Origin: Papio anubis
Taxonomy: Eukaryota; Chordata; Mammalia; Primates; Cercopithecidae
Direction: 5' to 3'
Assembly (NCBI RefSeq): GCF_008728515.1
Contig: NC_044981.1
Location: 6,376,538-6,440,537 of the forward strand
Length of the DNA: 64,000 nt
Shown: positions 10,780 through 22,544 of the stretch, piece by piece
Layout: each line of letters starts with the position of its first letter
Numbering within the stretch: position 1 is the stretch's first letter
Translations under genes and position numbers: made by a program
The notes under the pieces: generated by a model
Seen by the model: only the letters and a program-made list of their open reading frames with translations
What the model was told of the DNA's origin: nothing
Databases searched by the model: none

Positions 10780-11340
10780 ATCAGTTGATTTCCTACCAAA
10801 TTTTTCTATCCATTATTGAGATTGATATATCTGACTGTAACTATAGATTTATCAATTTTTCCTTTCAGTTCTATCATGTATTTTGAAATTTTATTTTGGA
10901 GTACATAAATATTCAGGGTTGTTATATCCTCTTGATTAACTGATCCCTTTTTACTTATGAAATATCCTTCTTTATCTCTAATAATATTCTTTTGTTCTGA
11001 AATCCACTTTGTCTGACATTAATATAGCCACTGCAGTTTCTTTTTATTAACATATCTCTTTCTGTCCTTTTGCTTTTAATCTATTTATGTTTTTATATTT
11101 AAAATGTGTTTTTAGGCAGCATATAGTTAGTTCTTCTGTTTTTATTCATGGTGACCATCTCTGCCTTTTAATTGCAGTGTTTAGATCAGTTACATTTAAT
11201 GTGATTACTGGTAAGGTTAAATTTAAATCTGTCATCTTGCTATTTCTTTTCTGTTGGTCACATCTGTACTTTTATTCCTTTTTCCTTTTCATTTTTTAGA
11301 ATTCCATTTCATTTCCTTTGTTGGCTTATAAGCTATAACT
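10780..11340 (-). mobile_element. Old L1M ORF2 fragment
   Basis: Antisense L1 ORF2 landmarks in order: 'TTGATTAACTGATCCCTTTT', 'GAAATATCCTTCTTTATC', 'CACTTTGTCTGACATTAATA', 'ATATAGCCACTGCAGTTTC', 'GGCAGCATATAGTTAG'. All belong to the segment between the endonuclease and the reverse transcriptase. Both ends fade into AT-rich sequence. Confidence 0.8.
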
Positions 11341-11556
11341 GTTATTTTAGGTATAATGTATATTTTTACATTTTTTATTTGTTATGTACCATAATTATAC
11401 AGCATATATAATTAAATAAAAGTATATACTATATATAATTATACATTTTAGATACTATAAAACATAAATTATATTCCCTATATAATTATGTATTAGAGAG
11501 TATATAATACATAATAACATGGTATGTAGTATATAATAAGTAATATTATGTTGTCA
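11341..11556. repeat. AT-rich low-complexity tract
   Basis: A run of TATA, TAATTA and ATATAA words with very few G or C. It lies between an L1M fragment and a possible LTR. No defined repeat unit. Confidence 0.8.
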
Positions 11557-11569
11557 AGAACCATGAGGA

Positions 11570-12060
11570 TCTGGTATTTTACCATTCTTGCAAGCTAATG
11601 AGTTAGCCTGCTATAGTTTTAGAGATGCTCATAAAAGATTTGAGACTTTTGGGTCAGAAATGAAAAATAGTTTAGTAATCATAGCAATAGCAGTGGCCAA
11701 AATGTGAGCATTTTTTGTCAGTTCTCTGAGATCTAATTCACACATGTACATTCATCCCATCCAAAGAGCACCAGATGCCACTTGCACATGCAGAGGGTTG
11801 AAGTTGCAAAATATGAGTGGTTTATTATGAGCAGTGTGTAGGCTCTTTATTCCAGGCAAATACACTATTCCTGTGTTCCAAGGATGTTTGCTATATAAAC
11901 AGGCATAGATAGAGATATGTTTGCTATACAAACATCCATGAAAAGATAATTTAGAACAAAGGGCCTTGCTTGCAACTGCTTTGCCTGTCAGGCATGCAGA
12001 AACACAAGAGAACTATGAAGAAATGTTTACCAGTGATACCCACCCTATATTTTTACACTG
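11570..12060 (-). mobile_element. Possible 3' LTR remnant of the adjacent ERV
   Basis: The position is where the 3' LTR of the minus-strand ERV relic would lie. The complement contains an AATAAA signal (around 11820-11827). I could not define TG...CA ends or a 5' LTR partner, so this is inference from position. Confidence 0.25.
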
Positions 12061-12109
12061 TCCTAACTTCTGGTGAATTACCCTATAATACTCCACTTTG
12101 TCAATAATT

Positions 12110-14290
12110 ATGATTAATCTGACCCCCAATGAGGACTCAAATCCTTTCCACTTGTTTCATATGACATTTAATTGAGACTACTATTAATAAGACCCCAAGC
12201 AGCAAGAGGAGGCAAACCTGCATTGATCTCAGTCATGCTCCCAGTGTCCCAGACCCAACCAGCTGAACAACTCCCATAAACCATACCTTTTAGGTCTATA
12301 TAAAACCAGGCGTCTAATAAGGGTCTAATAAAACCAGGCGACTTTATCATTATGTTTCTGTATTAACCTTCCACTTTCATCCAAGGCATTAATCCAGGCA
12401 CAGCAGCATGCATTAGTGATTGCACAGACTGCCCTGGCTTGCAAAGAAGAAGCCTGAATTCTATTATCCCTAACAACCCTGGCCAGTGAGTTGAGATTGA
12501 CCTGAATGTCTTCTAGATTCTAGGTGATGCTACTGATCACTTCAGCTAAGATCAGGAACAAATTTTATACCACCTTTTCTAATTAGATGGGTTCCATCTT
12601 AGGGATGATTGTCTGCATAATACACATAAATAATAAGTAAGTTATCTCTCTGGGAAGCTCCTCCCAAGTAAACCAGGATATGCCCATTAGGTGATATCTC
12701 TACAGTCATTTGAGGCTAAATGACCTATTAGTAGAAACCTCTTAAGCCCTTGAGTTTCTCTTTAATGATCATCTTTAAAGTGAAGGTCACTGTGTTCTCG
12801 GGAGGAAGGCAAGTTAATGCCTGGCTTCCACATGAGTACAGTCCCAGAAAGTACATGTGATACTAGAAAGAATATATTGCTTACAATCATTGAGACTCCA
12901 AAGTGTGATTCATATCTATCAAGGACACAAGTTAATGGTGTCTCTAATATAGTCTTATGGCTAGCTGTTTGGCCTTAGGGTTCCTGCTCAGTTCAAATAA
13001 TTGAGTCTAGTCCTCATTTTTGGAGGGACTGCCTGAAGGGATATAGTAGAACCTGGCCCATTTTTTTCATGCCGCCAACTGGGTGACATCCATTCACTCC
13101 ATGGAATGGCTGAGTCTCATAAATAGGGGTTTATAGGTATTGTGTATCTGAAAAGCTCAGGAATGGGGCCAGCCCCTGCTGTTTCCAGGGGAAACATGGT
13201 GAGGTTAAGGGAAATGGCAATCCCATAGAAGCAAGAGCTCTCCAGTGGGGAATGGCAGATCCAGGGATCAGTTAAATGTAAGAATCTTGACTAGCTAGAG
13301 GAGCGACACCAGTGGAAGAAGATCTAGGGATGATACTGAAAGACAGAAATCGGTAATGTTTTTCCTTCTTTGTACATCCTGAAATCTAAAGTGTTCCCAC
13401 CTCATGTGTCAAAGTTGTTCTCCCTTCACCATTAGAAACTTGAAGTTTCCTGTTCCAGTAGGTATGACTTCACCTTTTGTACAATCATTTCCTACTTGCA
13501 CCCAGATGTTTAATCAACAAGGATCAGTTGAAAGCCACAAAAGGGTCTTTTCATAAAGCTTACAAGACCCATTATAGCCCGTGTTTGGCCACTGTAGAGG
13601 GACCAGTAAGAACGTACTCAGCCAATTATCCTCTTGATCCAGGATCATGGCAATCCCACAAGAGAATCCAGGTGGCTGAATCAGTAATACATTTGAATCT
13701 CCTGGTCCCTTTTGGCTGGGCTGCCATCGTGAGGGTGCACCAAGGAGTCCAGTTTGGAGCTACTATTAGGGAAAAGAAGGAAGCATAATGCCCTGGAGTG
13801 GTGGGAATGAAATTCCAAATATTCGCATGAGCCTAAATAACCCCCATCCCTTTCATCCTGACCATTACCCACAAAGCAGCTGGGGGATAATCCCTTTCTG
13901 GGGACAGCTGCTTTACTAAGGTGTGTTGATCAAGAGGACATCCGTGTTAGTGACTTAGACAACTTGACCAGCAGCTGTGATTGGTTTCCATAGCTCATGG
14001 CTTCAAAAGGGGGTATCTTTAATCAGCTGGTCTACCATTCCCCAAGCAGCTGGCCAGATGCCTACATCATTGACAACAGCCCAAGAGTCAGTAAAATATA
14101 ACAAAGTTCATCAGGGAGCTCATTGGCCAGAGCTTATGGGAATGATGTGTGCAATCCAGAAGGGCAAGATAATTTGCCTCCAAGGGGCTCTCCTTGGGCA
14201 AGGACATAAGAACATGTAGGTAATTCTTCACCTTTTTTCTCCTGGATGACTGTCGTGCAACACAGTTATATATTGTCTTCTCAGAGGACA
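12110..14290 (-). mobile_element. Degraded endogenous retrovirus internal region (RNase H and Env-TM remnants)
   Basis: Read on the minus strand, about 14.1-14.0 kb encodes TDSWAVVNDVGIWPAAWG, resembling the TDSWAVANG-type motif of retroviral RNase H. About 12.5-12.35 kb encodes ARAVCAITNACCCAWIN, resembling the immunosuppressive-domain/CX(5-6)CC segment of a retroviral Env transmembrane subunit. The order (pol part upstream of env part) fits a minus-strand provirus. Only about 1.5 kb separates them, so integrase and part of env are probably deleted. Stops and shifts are frequent and no open frame exceeds about 100 codons. The ERV family is not assigned. The plus-strand frame 13477-13788 is a shadow. 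Confidence 0.55.
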
Positions 14291-16234
14291 ATCACATGAC
14301 ATGGAGCAACCAGCCACACACAGCTATGGCCAGCTTATTAATGCAACTTCTACTGACCCTCCCTTCTCTCCTGCCCACACCCTTTGTTCCTTACTCATCC
14401 TCCCTGGGAGTTTACTCCTCGATAAAGTAGTAGCACAAAGGGAAAACCCAGGCTAAGAAAACAAGAGAATTTCAACTGGGAGTTGCATTACTCTAGAAAA
14501 ATCACTACTTTATAGCATGATGACTAATATTATTAGAGAAGGTTATTATGTTGGCAATTTTTGTGATAAACTACTTTAGGAGGAAATGGTAAGTCAAAAG
14601 CAAAATCTAATTGAAAACACTCCAGTTTTCTTTTGTTAACATTTATATGGCTGAGCTATAAGGCACTATTATCCACTTGTTGTCCACACATCCTAATTGC
14701 AGGCAAGGTAAGTAGAAGGAAATAAACAACCTCCTGAGCACTGGCCTTGCAAAACCAAACCTATAAAGCAATGACAAATGTCACATTTTGTAACTGAGCA
14801 GGACAATAATTGAATTTAAAACAAACAAAACAGAAGAGAACTGACTGAAAAACATTTTGGTTTCATTTTTTTAAAACTTTGGTTCGAATCTATAATTCAT
14901 TAACATATCATTTCCCACTTCCCATCTGGAAACCAGAAATATTGGCGATATACATCATGTAGCAGAATCCAACAAAATAATTTAAGAACCATAAATTTGA
15001 ATGCATGCAGAAAACATGTATTTTATTTGTGTTTTTGAATGGGAGAGGTGTTTTACCTTTTGGAGGAGTTATGATTTAGATTCATTTTTCCAGCACTGGC
15101 TCTGAGCTCAGCACATTCTGGGGTATTTCAGAATTTATGTTCCACTTCACATTTTTCAGTCCCACTATTTCTTTGTAAGGTATCCCAGTGGGAAGTAACC
15201 AAAAAACTATTTCTTTTTTTTCTTCCCCAAGAATCTTAAAAGTCGCATAAGAAAGATGAAATGACCAACAATGGCTCTCAAGGGGAACCTGAGAAACACA
15301 GAAGATTCATGAGGGCTTCTTAATGTACAAGTTTCTCTCTCTGCATTCACAACCCACATGAATGTCAGAACCCACAGGTTGGAGGATACAGGAGTCTGAG
15401 CTCTGCTTACAGTTTCATGGCGTCAGCTAGTAGGTACAGATGCCCTCCTTTCTCCCAGAGACACTGCCCACAACTCAATGAAACACACCACCCAATTCCT
15501 CCTAGATCAACCCCTTCCACTTCTCACTGGAAGGACTTGAACTAAATGAAGGTGGTCAAGTTGTATAAAAGGTTTTCCTCATGCCAAATCCACAATGGGT
15601 CCATGCCAAGGATATGTGGAAAATATTCCATATTGTTTCCATAAGTGACTTTCTAAATAAGAATTGCACCCTTGCAGGGAACTTGATCATCTTAGCCACG
15701 TCATGCAGTTGAATGCACACTTTGGACATCATATTCGATAAATACGTACTCTGCCTTCATACAGTATATAGTGTATAAGGAAGAAGGAAGAGAAACACTT
15801 GGATCTTGGAGCATTGATTATTTAGAGCAGCAAAATGTAGAGGAAATCATACTTCTTACACTCTAGTAACACTATAAACTCCTTACTGAAGACCATGAAA
15901 TCAGAGAAGAGAAAGAATGGCCAAGAAGGAAATGGTGTAGCCTAGAAGAGAATTACACAAGCAAGTGAGATGGCAAAAATTCATCACAAGAGTTCATGGC
16001 CCAGTGGTTGAGAAACACAGGACTAAAAAATTGATGTTTAAGAGAAAAAAAAAAAGTTTCCACATAGTTTAACCTTTTGTTTAAGCACAACATATAAATG
16101 TGAAGAGCCCACCTGAGATGTTACTGATTAAACAGATCGAAGAAGTGAGAACAATGTTCATCAGTCCCAGTGTTTTGGGCTTGGAGTGAGACGTCATGGA
16201 CACTGGCATAAGCATTTTGCATTTAGCAAGAATT
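14291..16234. other. Unassigned sequence
   Basis: About 1.9 kb in which I see no gene, RNA gene or recognisable repeat. Open frames are short. The first part could contain more of the ERV relic, but I cannot support that. Confidence 0.35.
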
Positions 16235-16243
16235 ACCTGTTCT

Positions 16244-16547
16244 GCTGGGCATGGTGTTTCATGCCTGTAATCCCAGCACTGTGGGCGGTTGAGGCGGAAG
16301 GATAACTTGAGGTCAGGAGTTTGAGACCAGCCTGGCCAACATGGTGAAACCCTGTCTCTACTAAAACAACAAAAATTAGCTGGACGTAGTGGTGGACACC
16401 TGTAATCCCAGCTACTCAGGAGGCTGAGGTGGGAGAAATGCTTGAACCCAGGAGGTGGAGGTTGCAGTGAGCTGATATTGCACCACTGCACTCCAGCCTG
16501 GGCAAAAGAGTGAGACTCCTTCTTAAAAAAAAAGTAGAAAAATAGAA
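16244..16547 (+). mobile_element. Alu element, full length (S-like)
   Basis: Both arms present, starting 'GCTGGGCATGGTG' and ending 'GAGACTCCTTCTTAAAAAAA' plus an interrupted A tail. ACCTGTTCT at 16235-16243 recurs at 16548-16556 as the target-site duplication. The 136-codon minus-strand frame here is the usual Alu antisense frame, not a gene. Confidence 0.96.
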
Positions 16548-16556
16548 ACCTGTTCT

Positions 16557-17135
16557 TTTTCTCTCATTAGGTCTTGATCTCAAACTTCCATGGGTCTTTC
16601 TGGAGAGGGAACGATCGACCACAAAAGCCCGTGGATAGAAGTTTGGCTATTTTCAGTGCTTTTGTTGTAAAGATGCTGGCTTTCAAAAGGATTATTAAGA
16701 AAAAAGCCTACCTCTTTGAAATCTACATCAAGTTGTTACGGCAACAAGATCCAGACTAAATCTAGAAACGTTTGCTCCACCGCCCCCTCCGTCCACCCTG
16801 TTATCTACCTCGCATATTTTCGTGGGTTGTGCCAACTAATTGCAATCATTGCAGCATCTCTGCCACCTCATCCCGAGGTTTTCCAACAGCAAGAACAGGA
16901 AAGCATTGATTTGAAGGATGGCGTGGTAGTATGTATGTATATGGTTACGTTTGTATGTCTGTGGGTTTGTGAGCAATTCTGGAAACAGCTCATCAAATTT
17001 CTCCTAAATGCTGTCAGATTTAGCCAAAGAGGTAGGAGAATTGACAGTGGTCTCAGTAGCCAATGATTCAATGTGGGGGTGGCGAAGGGGGGCTGGAGCG
17101 CAAAGGAGCCAAGGAAAGAAGCATGGTGGAAATAG
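16557..17135. other. Unassigned sequence
   Basis: No repeat or exon recognised. The 116-codon plus frame (16716-17066) has no recognisable domain. Confidence 0.35.
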
Positions 17136-17517
17136 GAAATGCAGAGGGAAGAGCTGCTTGAGCTGTTTGCAACTTCTTTCCCCCAGAATCATAAAAAAAA
17201 TCTCATGAGCTCAGATCATCAACAAGAGATGATCAACTCCCCCCGAGTCTAAGCTACACTGCAATCTCCCCCTGAGTCTAGGTGTTTGCTCTTTAGATGT
17301 GGGTTTGTGACTGCAGCTTCAAACCTCTCAGCTGCATGCTAGCTCTCCTGTTTCAGGAATCCAGCACAGTGTCAGCCTTTGAGTGCCAGGGCAAGAGCAC
17401 TGGGATTCTAGGGAGGGCACCTCTCCAGAGGACCCCCGGTGATCCCTGTCCGGGCCTGCACTACGCATTTCCTGGGTCCCAGCATTAATGACCCTGCCTG
17501 CTGACCTGGTAGACAAC
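17136..17517 (+). repeat. Direct repeat, copy 1 of 2 (about 370 bp)
   Basis: Shares long blocks with 19756-20116 in the same orientation: 'ACTTCTTTCCCCCAGAATCA', 'CTCATGAGCTCAGATCATCA', 'CCTCTCAGCTGCATGCTAGC', 'GGGCAAGAGCACTGGGATTC' (copy 2 has one extra G) and 'TGATCCCTGTCC'. Copy 1 has about 20-30 bp extra in the middle. I judge identity at 80-90% by eye. It could be two LTRs, two copies of an unassigned dispersed repeat, or an old local duplication. Confidence 0.85.
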
Positions 17518-18271
17518 ACGTCCAAATTTGAGAAGTACTCGGCAGGCAAGAAGAAATTCAGACACAGGGCTGTTGAAAGAGGTTAGGACTAGAGGTTCCT
17601 TCTATATCCTATTCAAGTGAGATGATGAGGTGAGACGATGAGCCTCCCGGCCACAAGCTGGCAAGAGGAAAGAGAAAAGGACCGAGGAGGAGACTTTGAC
17701 CATAAGAGCCCATTTCTAACCAGTGTTGGCCTGGCAATTGCAGGACCTCACCCCAGTGAGCAGGTGAGAAGCCAGACAGCTTGCCCAAGACAGCGTGTGG
17801 TCTCCTGAAAAATTAATGAGCTCTGCTGTATCCCAACAGTCAATGGGTGGATTTTAGGTATGTCTCACTCCCTGGATGTCTGAGCTCAGAGATGCCCTGG
17901 GGAAAAGCCTTGTGTTTCACACACTTCGTGACCCAGTTTCCATCTGTCTGACAGAAGCTCTTCCTGCCTCAGATGACAGGTCTGAAGGCAGCTTAGTGGG
18001 ATGGGTGATGAGTTATATGAACACATTCCACATTAATTGAATTCCCCTCAGTTGGACTTCTGCAAAATGAACTTCTATTTTTTTAAGAGCTACATTTTAT
18101 TTTACTAATAGGGACTTAACTGGGTGAAGGAAGACTGCTGATTCCAGGGGACGTTTTCTGTAGCCTTTCCCTAGAGAGGTGGGCTTGGTTGCAGGAGGCG
18201 GTGGGAAGAAGGGCATCCCAGAGACCCTGTGTATGAAGAAAATGCCTCTGCCAAATCCTCTGCCTGCCCTA
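17518..18271. other. Unassigned sequence between the two direct repeats
   Basis: No gene, retroviral motif or repeat recognised, so there is no internal-region support for reading the flanking repeats as proviral LTRs. Confidence 0.35.
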
Positions 18272-18405
18272 GGTCACTGGTTCCCAAATGTGGCTGAATC
18301 ACCTTGGAGAGCTCTGATTACACAGTTTCCTTAGTCCAGCCGGACCAACTCAATCAGACCTTACAAAGCAGAGCCCAGGAATGTCATTTTTAACAATCTC
18401 ACCAA
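18272..18405 (+). mobile_element. MER5-like hAT-Charlie DNA transposon relic
   Basis: It starts with 'CACTGGTTCCCAAATGTGGC', close to the hAT terminal motif 'CAGTGGTTCTCAAA', followed by 'GAATCACCTTGGAGAGCT' and, later, 'CCCAGGAATGTCATTTTTAA', in the order of MER5A/B. The right terminal repeat is not recognisable. Confidence 0.6.
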
Positions 18406-18702
18406 ATATTTCTGGCACAGCCTTTTTCAAGACCCCTTTTCCAGAAATCACTACCATAAGGCATTCCATCCATCCTCTGTAAGAAATCTCCAGTGATTTT
18501 CAACAGTTGTACAAGAATGGCATTTTCTTGACAAAGCCTATGAGAATAGAGAGTGAGGTTTGCTGATTGGAAAAAAAGCATTTTCTAAAATTGCCATTTG
18601 TTTTCACCACAATAACCATGTCTCATATCAAATCACATAAAAGCTTCTCATAAGATTGGTATCTTTAACAGAAGAATTTTGGATCAAAACACGGTCGAGA
18701 AA

Positions 18703-18991
18703 GACCAGGTACGGTGGCTCATGCTTATAATCTCAGCATTTTGAGAGGTTGAGGAAGGTGGATCGCAAGGTCAAGAGACCGAAATCATCCTGGCCAACAT
18801 GGTGAAACCCCACCTCTGCTAAAAACACAAAAATTAGCCGGGCATGGTGGTGCACACCTGTAGTCCCAGCTACTCAGGAGACTGAGGCAGGAGAATGACT
18901 TGAACTCAGGAGGTTGCAGTGAGCCGAAATCGCACCACTGCACTCCAGCCTGATGGAGTGCGGAGTGAGACTCCATCCAAAAATAAAAAAT
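18703..18991 (+). mobile_element. Alu element, nearly full length
   Basis: 'CCAGGTACGGTGGCTCATGC' through 'GTGAGACTCCATCCAAAAAT', with some decay in the left arm and a 15-20 bp deletion in the right arm near 'TCAGGAGGTTGCAG'. Flanks ACGGTCGAGAAA (18691-18702) and ACGCCGAGAAA (18992-19002) look like an imperfect target-site duplication. Confidence 0.95.
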
Positions 18992-19002
18992 ACGCCGAGA
19001 AA

Positions 19003-19755
19003 TTTTACAAATTGTGATGATGCACACTTTCCTTATGCAAGATTGATCTTATCAGTGTTTCCAGAGTGTCCACCTCTGTTAACCTAAGTCTCTTCCTGTT
19101 TGAGTTCTGGACGGTGCAATCTCTGATGCCACGAGCCCTCTCTGGAGGGACACTGGGTTCCCTGCATTAATTAAGGAGAACACACAGCATCCAGGTCGAA
19201 AACTCAGATTCCCCCAGCGATGCCTGTCAGAGGGGGCATCTTCCTCTCCTTCACACTCTCTCCAAACCCCAGGAGGCCAGGGGGCACAGTTGCCAGGGGA
19301 TAGAAAGTTGCATCCAAGGAAGACCTGCTCAGGAAGCAATTCTCTTCTCTTACCTTGCACGGTGAAACCAAGCATCAAAACCCACAAATCTGAGAGCCAG
19401 TGTTCAGGCCACACCCACATAGACGGCTCAGCATTTCTAACTCACATCCCTCTCCTCTTTAAAAACCACAGGAGACACAGCATGAGTGATTTTGCCAGCA
19501 GGTGGGAAGATCTGGTCTTCATTCTTCATCTCCTCTGAGTCTGTTTCCTCCTCTCAAAATTGGAACTAACAGTGGTGCCTCACGGAGAGGGTCTGGAAGG
19601 TCAGAAGGGCTCACCACCTCATGGTGAGGGCCAAAACAAGCACAGGTCAAGGGCAGTGGGAAGCCATGAGGAGCCACGCAGTGAAACAGGTCTCAAGACT
19701 GTAAACCCCAGTCCCACCTCCCTTGCTCTGATTGGCTTTTTCTTAATAATTTGCT
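19003..19755. other. Unassigned sequence
   Basis: No gene recognised; the open frames are short and without domains. AGGCCAGGGGGCAC at 19276-19289 resembles the core of the CTCF motif but deviates at its first three positions. Confidence 0.35.
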
Positions 19756-20116
19756 AGATGCAGAGAAGATGCTATTTGCCACTTCTTTCCCCCAGAATCA
19801 TGAAAAATCTCATGAGCTCAGATCATCAGCAAGAGATGGTGACCCTCAAACTCCCCCTGAGTGTAGCTTTTTGCTTTTCAGCAGCTTTGAAGCTGTGACT
19901 GCAGCTTCGAACCTCTCAGCTGCATGCTAGCTCTCCTGCCTGGGGAACCCAGCGCCGTGTCAGCCTTTGAGTGTCAGGGGCAAGAGCACTGGGATTCCAG
20001 GGAGGGTACCTTTCCAGAGGGCCCCTGCTGGGTGATCCCTGTCCAGGCCTGCACTATGCATTTCTTGGGTCCCAGTGTCCCTGACCCTGCTTGCTAACCT
20101 AGCCTCTGACAACCCT
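19756..20116 (+). repeat. Direct repeat, copy 2 of 2
   Basis: Partner of 17136-17517, same orientation, about 2.62 kb downstream. Blocks shared include 'ACTTCTTTCCCCCAGAATCA' and 'CCTCTCAGCTGCATGCTAGC'. Homology begins near ATGCAGAG in both copies and ends near GACAAC in both. Confidence 0.85.
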
Positions 20117-20489
20117 GAGCTCCAGCCACTGAGTCCCTCACACTGCAAGCAGCTCTGCCTGTGCCCAAGAAAAAGCACCTCTTTCAAAGTTCCAGGCCTT
20201 TCACTTGACCTTTCACGATTTATTTTCCAAGAAGCTCCAACTCTTGGCTTCCAAAAGTGGCCTCTATGGGGGTGTACAGTGTTTGGCCTCGTGCCAAGTT
20301 TCCAGAGTCTGCCCACATTACCCTGTACCTACCCAACGCCTGGCCCCCAAATGGCTCCTTACTCCTTCGGCTCTTCCCTCAGTTCAGCACGAATTGCCCA
20401 CTTCTCTGTGGAATTCTCACCACAAGTAGAAGATCCTCCTCTTTCCGTCATTCACTGCTTCTTCCTTGCATTGCCCTCAAATTTCCTTT
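20117..20489. other. Unassigned sequence
   Basis: No gene or repeat called. A stretch at about 20,340-20,480 vaguely resembles the antisense strand of L2, too weakly to annotate. Confidence 0.3.
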
Positions 20490-21010
20490 TTTTAAATTTA
20501 ACAAATGCTTATGGAACAGGATCTATGCCAGAGATTGGGGATTATTTTTCCACTATGCCATGCCCTTGCAAGCCTGGTGTTGGGTGCATTCATCCAGCAA
20601 GCCTGTATTGAGGACGGATGTGTGTCGAGCACCAAGTACCTAATGGGAACATCATGGCTGTAGCTCCCGCCCCACCTCCTATCCAGGGAAGGAGGCAGCA
20701 AACACAAAAACAACACCAGTCAATAAAATGATGGCAAGTTTTAAAAGTGCTGTGAAAAAAAAAAACACAGGAACTGAGGTAAAAAGTTATCAGGTAGGAG
20801 GTACACCAAAACTGGATCCCGTGGTCAGGGAAGGCTTCTGTGAAAAGATGACAGAAGCTGAGTCCCAAATGCTGAGGAGGAGTCATGCAGAGAGAGTGAG
20901 GTCAACGGCTCCCAGGCAGAGGAAACAGCACATGCCAGGGACCTGGGGTAGGAAAGACCTTGCCACGGAAGAAACTACAAGACCAATCTGGTCAGACGTT
21001 CACAAGAAGA
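20490..21010 (+). mobile_element. L2 LINE fragment
   Basis: Ordered L2 landmarks are visible on the plus strand: 'ATTCATCCAGCAAGCCTGTA', 'GTCAATAAAATGATGGC', 'GTGGTCAGGGAAGGCTTCTG', 'GGCAGAGGAAACAGCACATG'. It is diverged as expected for a mammal-wide element. The 178-codon plus frame at 20075-20611 only partly overlaps and has no recognisable domain. Confidence 0.7.
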
Positions 21011-21185
21011 AGTGAGTGGCCCAAGAAAACATTAGACAGATTGGAAGGAGATATATTATGCCAAATCTTATAGATTGGGAAGAGATATATTATTCAAAAT
21101 CAGTGAAGATTTCGAGTTTATTTCACTAATGAAATTTATACTTAGTCCCAAGGGTCCAGGAGCCTTCTTGAAAATGAGCCTTTGG

Positions 21186-21541
21186 AACAAAATCATGTCC
21201 TTTGCAGGGACATGGATGAAGCTGGAAGCCATGATCCCCAGCAAACTAATGCAAGAACAGAAAATCAAACACCACATTTCTCACTTACAAGTGGGAGTTG
21301 AATGACGAGAACACATGGACACATGGTGGGGAACAACACACACTGGGGCCTACTGGATGGGGAAAGTGGGGGAGGGAGAGCATCAGGGAAAACAGCTAAT
21401 GGATGCTGGGCTTAATACCTAGGTGATGGGATGATCTATGCAGCAAACCACCATGGCACGTTTACCTATGTAACAAACCTGCACATCCTTCACATGTACT
21501 TCTGAACTTAAAATAAAAGTTGAAGATAAAAAAAAGAGAGA
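21186..21541 (+). mobile_element. 5'-truncated L1 (primate type), 3' end
   Basis: Sense L1 3' end: 'ATCATGTCCTTTGCAGGGAC', 'CACTTACAAGTGGGAGTTGA', 'GGAGGGAGAGCATCAGG', 'GTAACAAACCTGCACATCC', then an A-rich tail. GAAAATGAGCCTTTGG (21170-21185) and GAAAACAGGCCTTTGG (21542-21557) form a 16-bp duplication with three differences, so truncation happened at integration. Confidence 0.92.
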
Positions 21542-21779
21542 GAAAACAGGCCTTTGGCATGCCAGAGTTCCCGATGCCTTCCTGCATTCGCCACATATTC
21601 TGGAGAGCACCTCTGTGCTGGACACACAGTCGTCTCATTAGGTTCCTGTAACAACCCCTTCCCACACACACCAGTCCACATCCACATATATCAACGCTTG
21701 AATGCGATTTTTGTCTCTTTGCAATTCTGAAATAGTATCATAGTATCAGACCACCCAACAGTTCACAACTAGAATTTTG

Positions 21780-22090
21780 TTGTTGTTTGTTTGTTTTTGT
21801 TTTTGTTTTGAGACAGAGTGTTGCTTTGGCGCCCAGGCTGGAGTGCAATGGCACGATCTTGGCTCACTACAATCTCTGCCCCCCGGGTTCAAGCAATTCT
21901 CCTGCCTCAGCCTCCCGAGTAGCTGGGATTACAGGCACCCACCACCACACCCAGCTAATTTTTTGTATTTTTAGTAGAGATGGGGTTTCACTATGTTGGC
22001 CAGGCTGGTCTCGAACTCCGATCTCAGGTGATCCACCCGCCTCGGCCTCCCAAAGTGTTGAGATTACAGGCGTGAGCCACTGCGCCCGCC
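21780..22090 (-). mobile_element. Alu element, full length, minus strand (S-like)
   Basis: It starts with a (TTTG)n/T-rich tail, then 'GAGACAGAGTGTTGCTTTGG', both arms, and ends 'GCCACTGCGCCCGCC'. Flanks CAACTAGAATTTT (from 21767) and AACTAGAGTTTT (from 22091) are an imperfect duplication. The 160-codon plus frame across it is an Alu artefact. Confidence 0.96.
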
Positions 22091-22102
22091 AACTAGAGTT
22101 TT

Positions 22103-22544
22103 TTCAGTTAGCAACATATGATGGACATCCCTACATGTTGGTAGACACATTCTCAGGGCAACTTTCTTCTTCCTCTTTGCTCAGCCTCGCCTGTATGCAC
22201 AGCTCACCCAAACATTGCCTTCCTCCTCAGCCTCTCCCTCCCCCGAATATACACTGCAGAAAATCTTGACACGAGATGGCAAGTGTACCTTGGAAAAGGC
22301 ATACTAGAGACCTGTTCTCTAAACTTTGTTTTCTCAAATGGTACAAGCCCACGGCCCAGGAGATCAGTAGTCTCTGGTGAGGTCACACTGGGCTTACATT
22401 TCATACTTTCAACAAAGTAATTTCCTTCATGCCGTAAAATATGATGGAGTGGTGGGAGCAGGGGGAGATTCTGGGATGAATGAGGATTTCCTGCCGCACA
22501 CTCAGTTAATCCTCTGGGGAGGAAGTTGAATGTGGCAGGAGGAG
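22103..22544. other. Unassigned sequence
   Basis: No gene, RNA gene or repeat recognised. Confidence 0.35.

Noticed and set aside
16081..16491. 136-codon minus-strand frame with 'LECSGAISAHCNL'-type peptide nearby
   Set aside because: This is the standard antisense translation of an Alu element, often mispredicted as protein.
20075..20611. 178-codon plus-strand frame
   Set aside because: No recognisable domain, overlaps an L2 relic, with competing frames of similar length in both directions.
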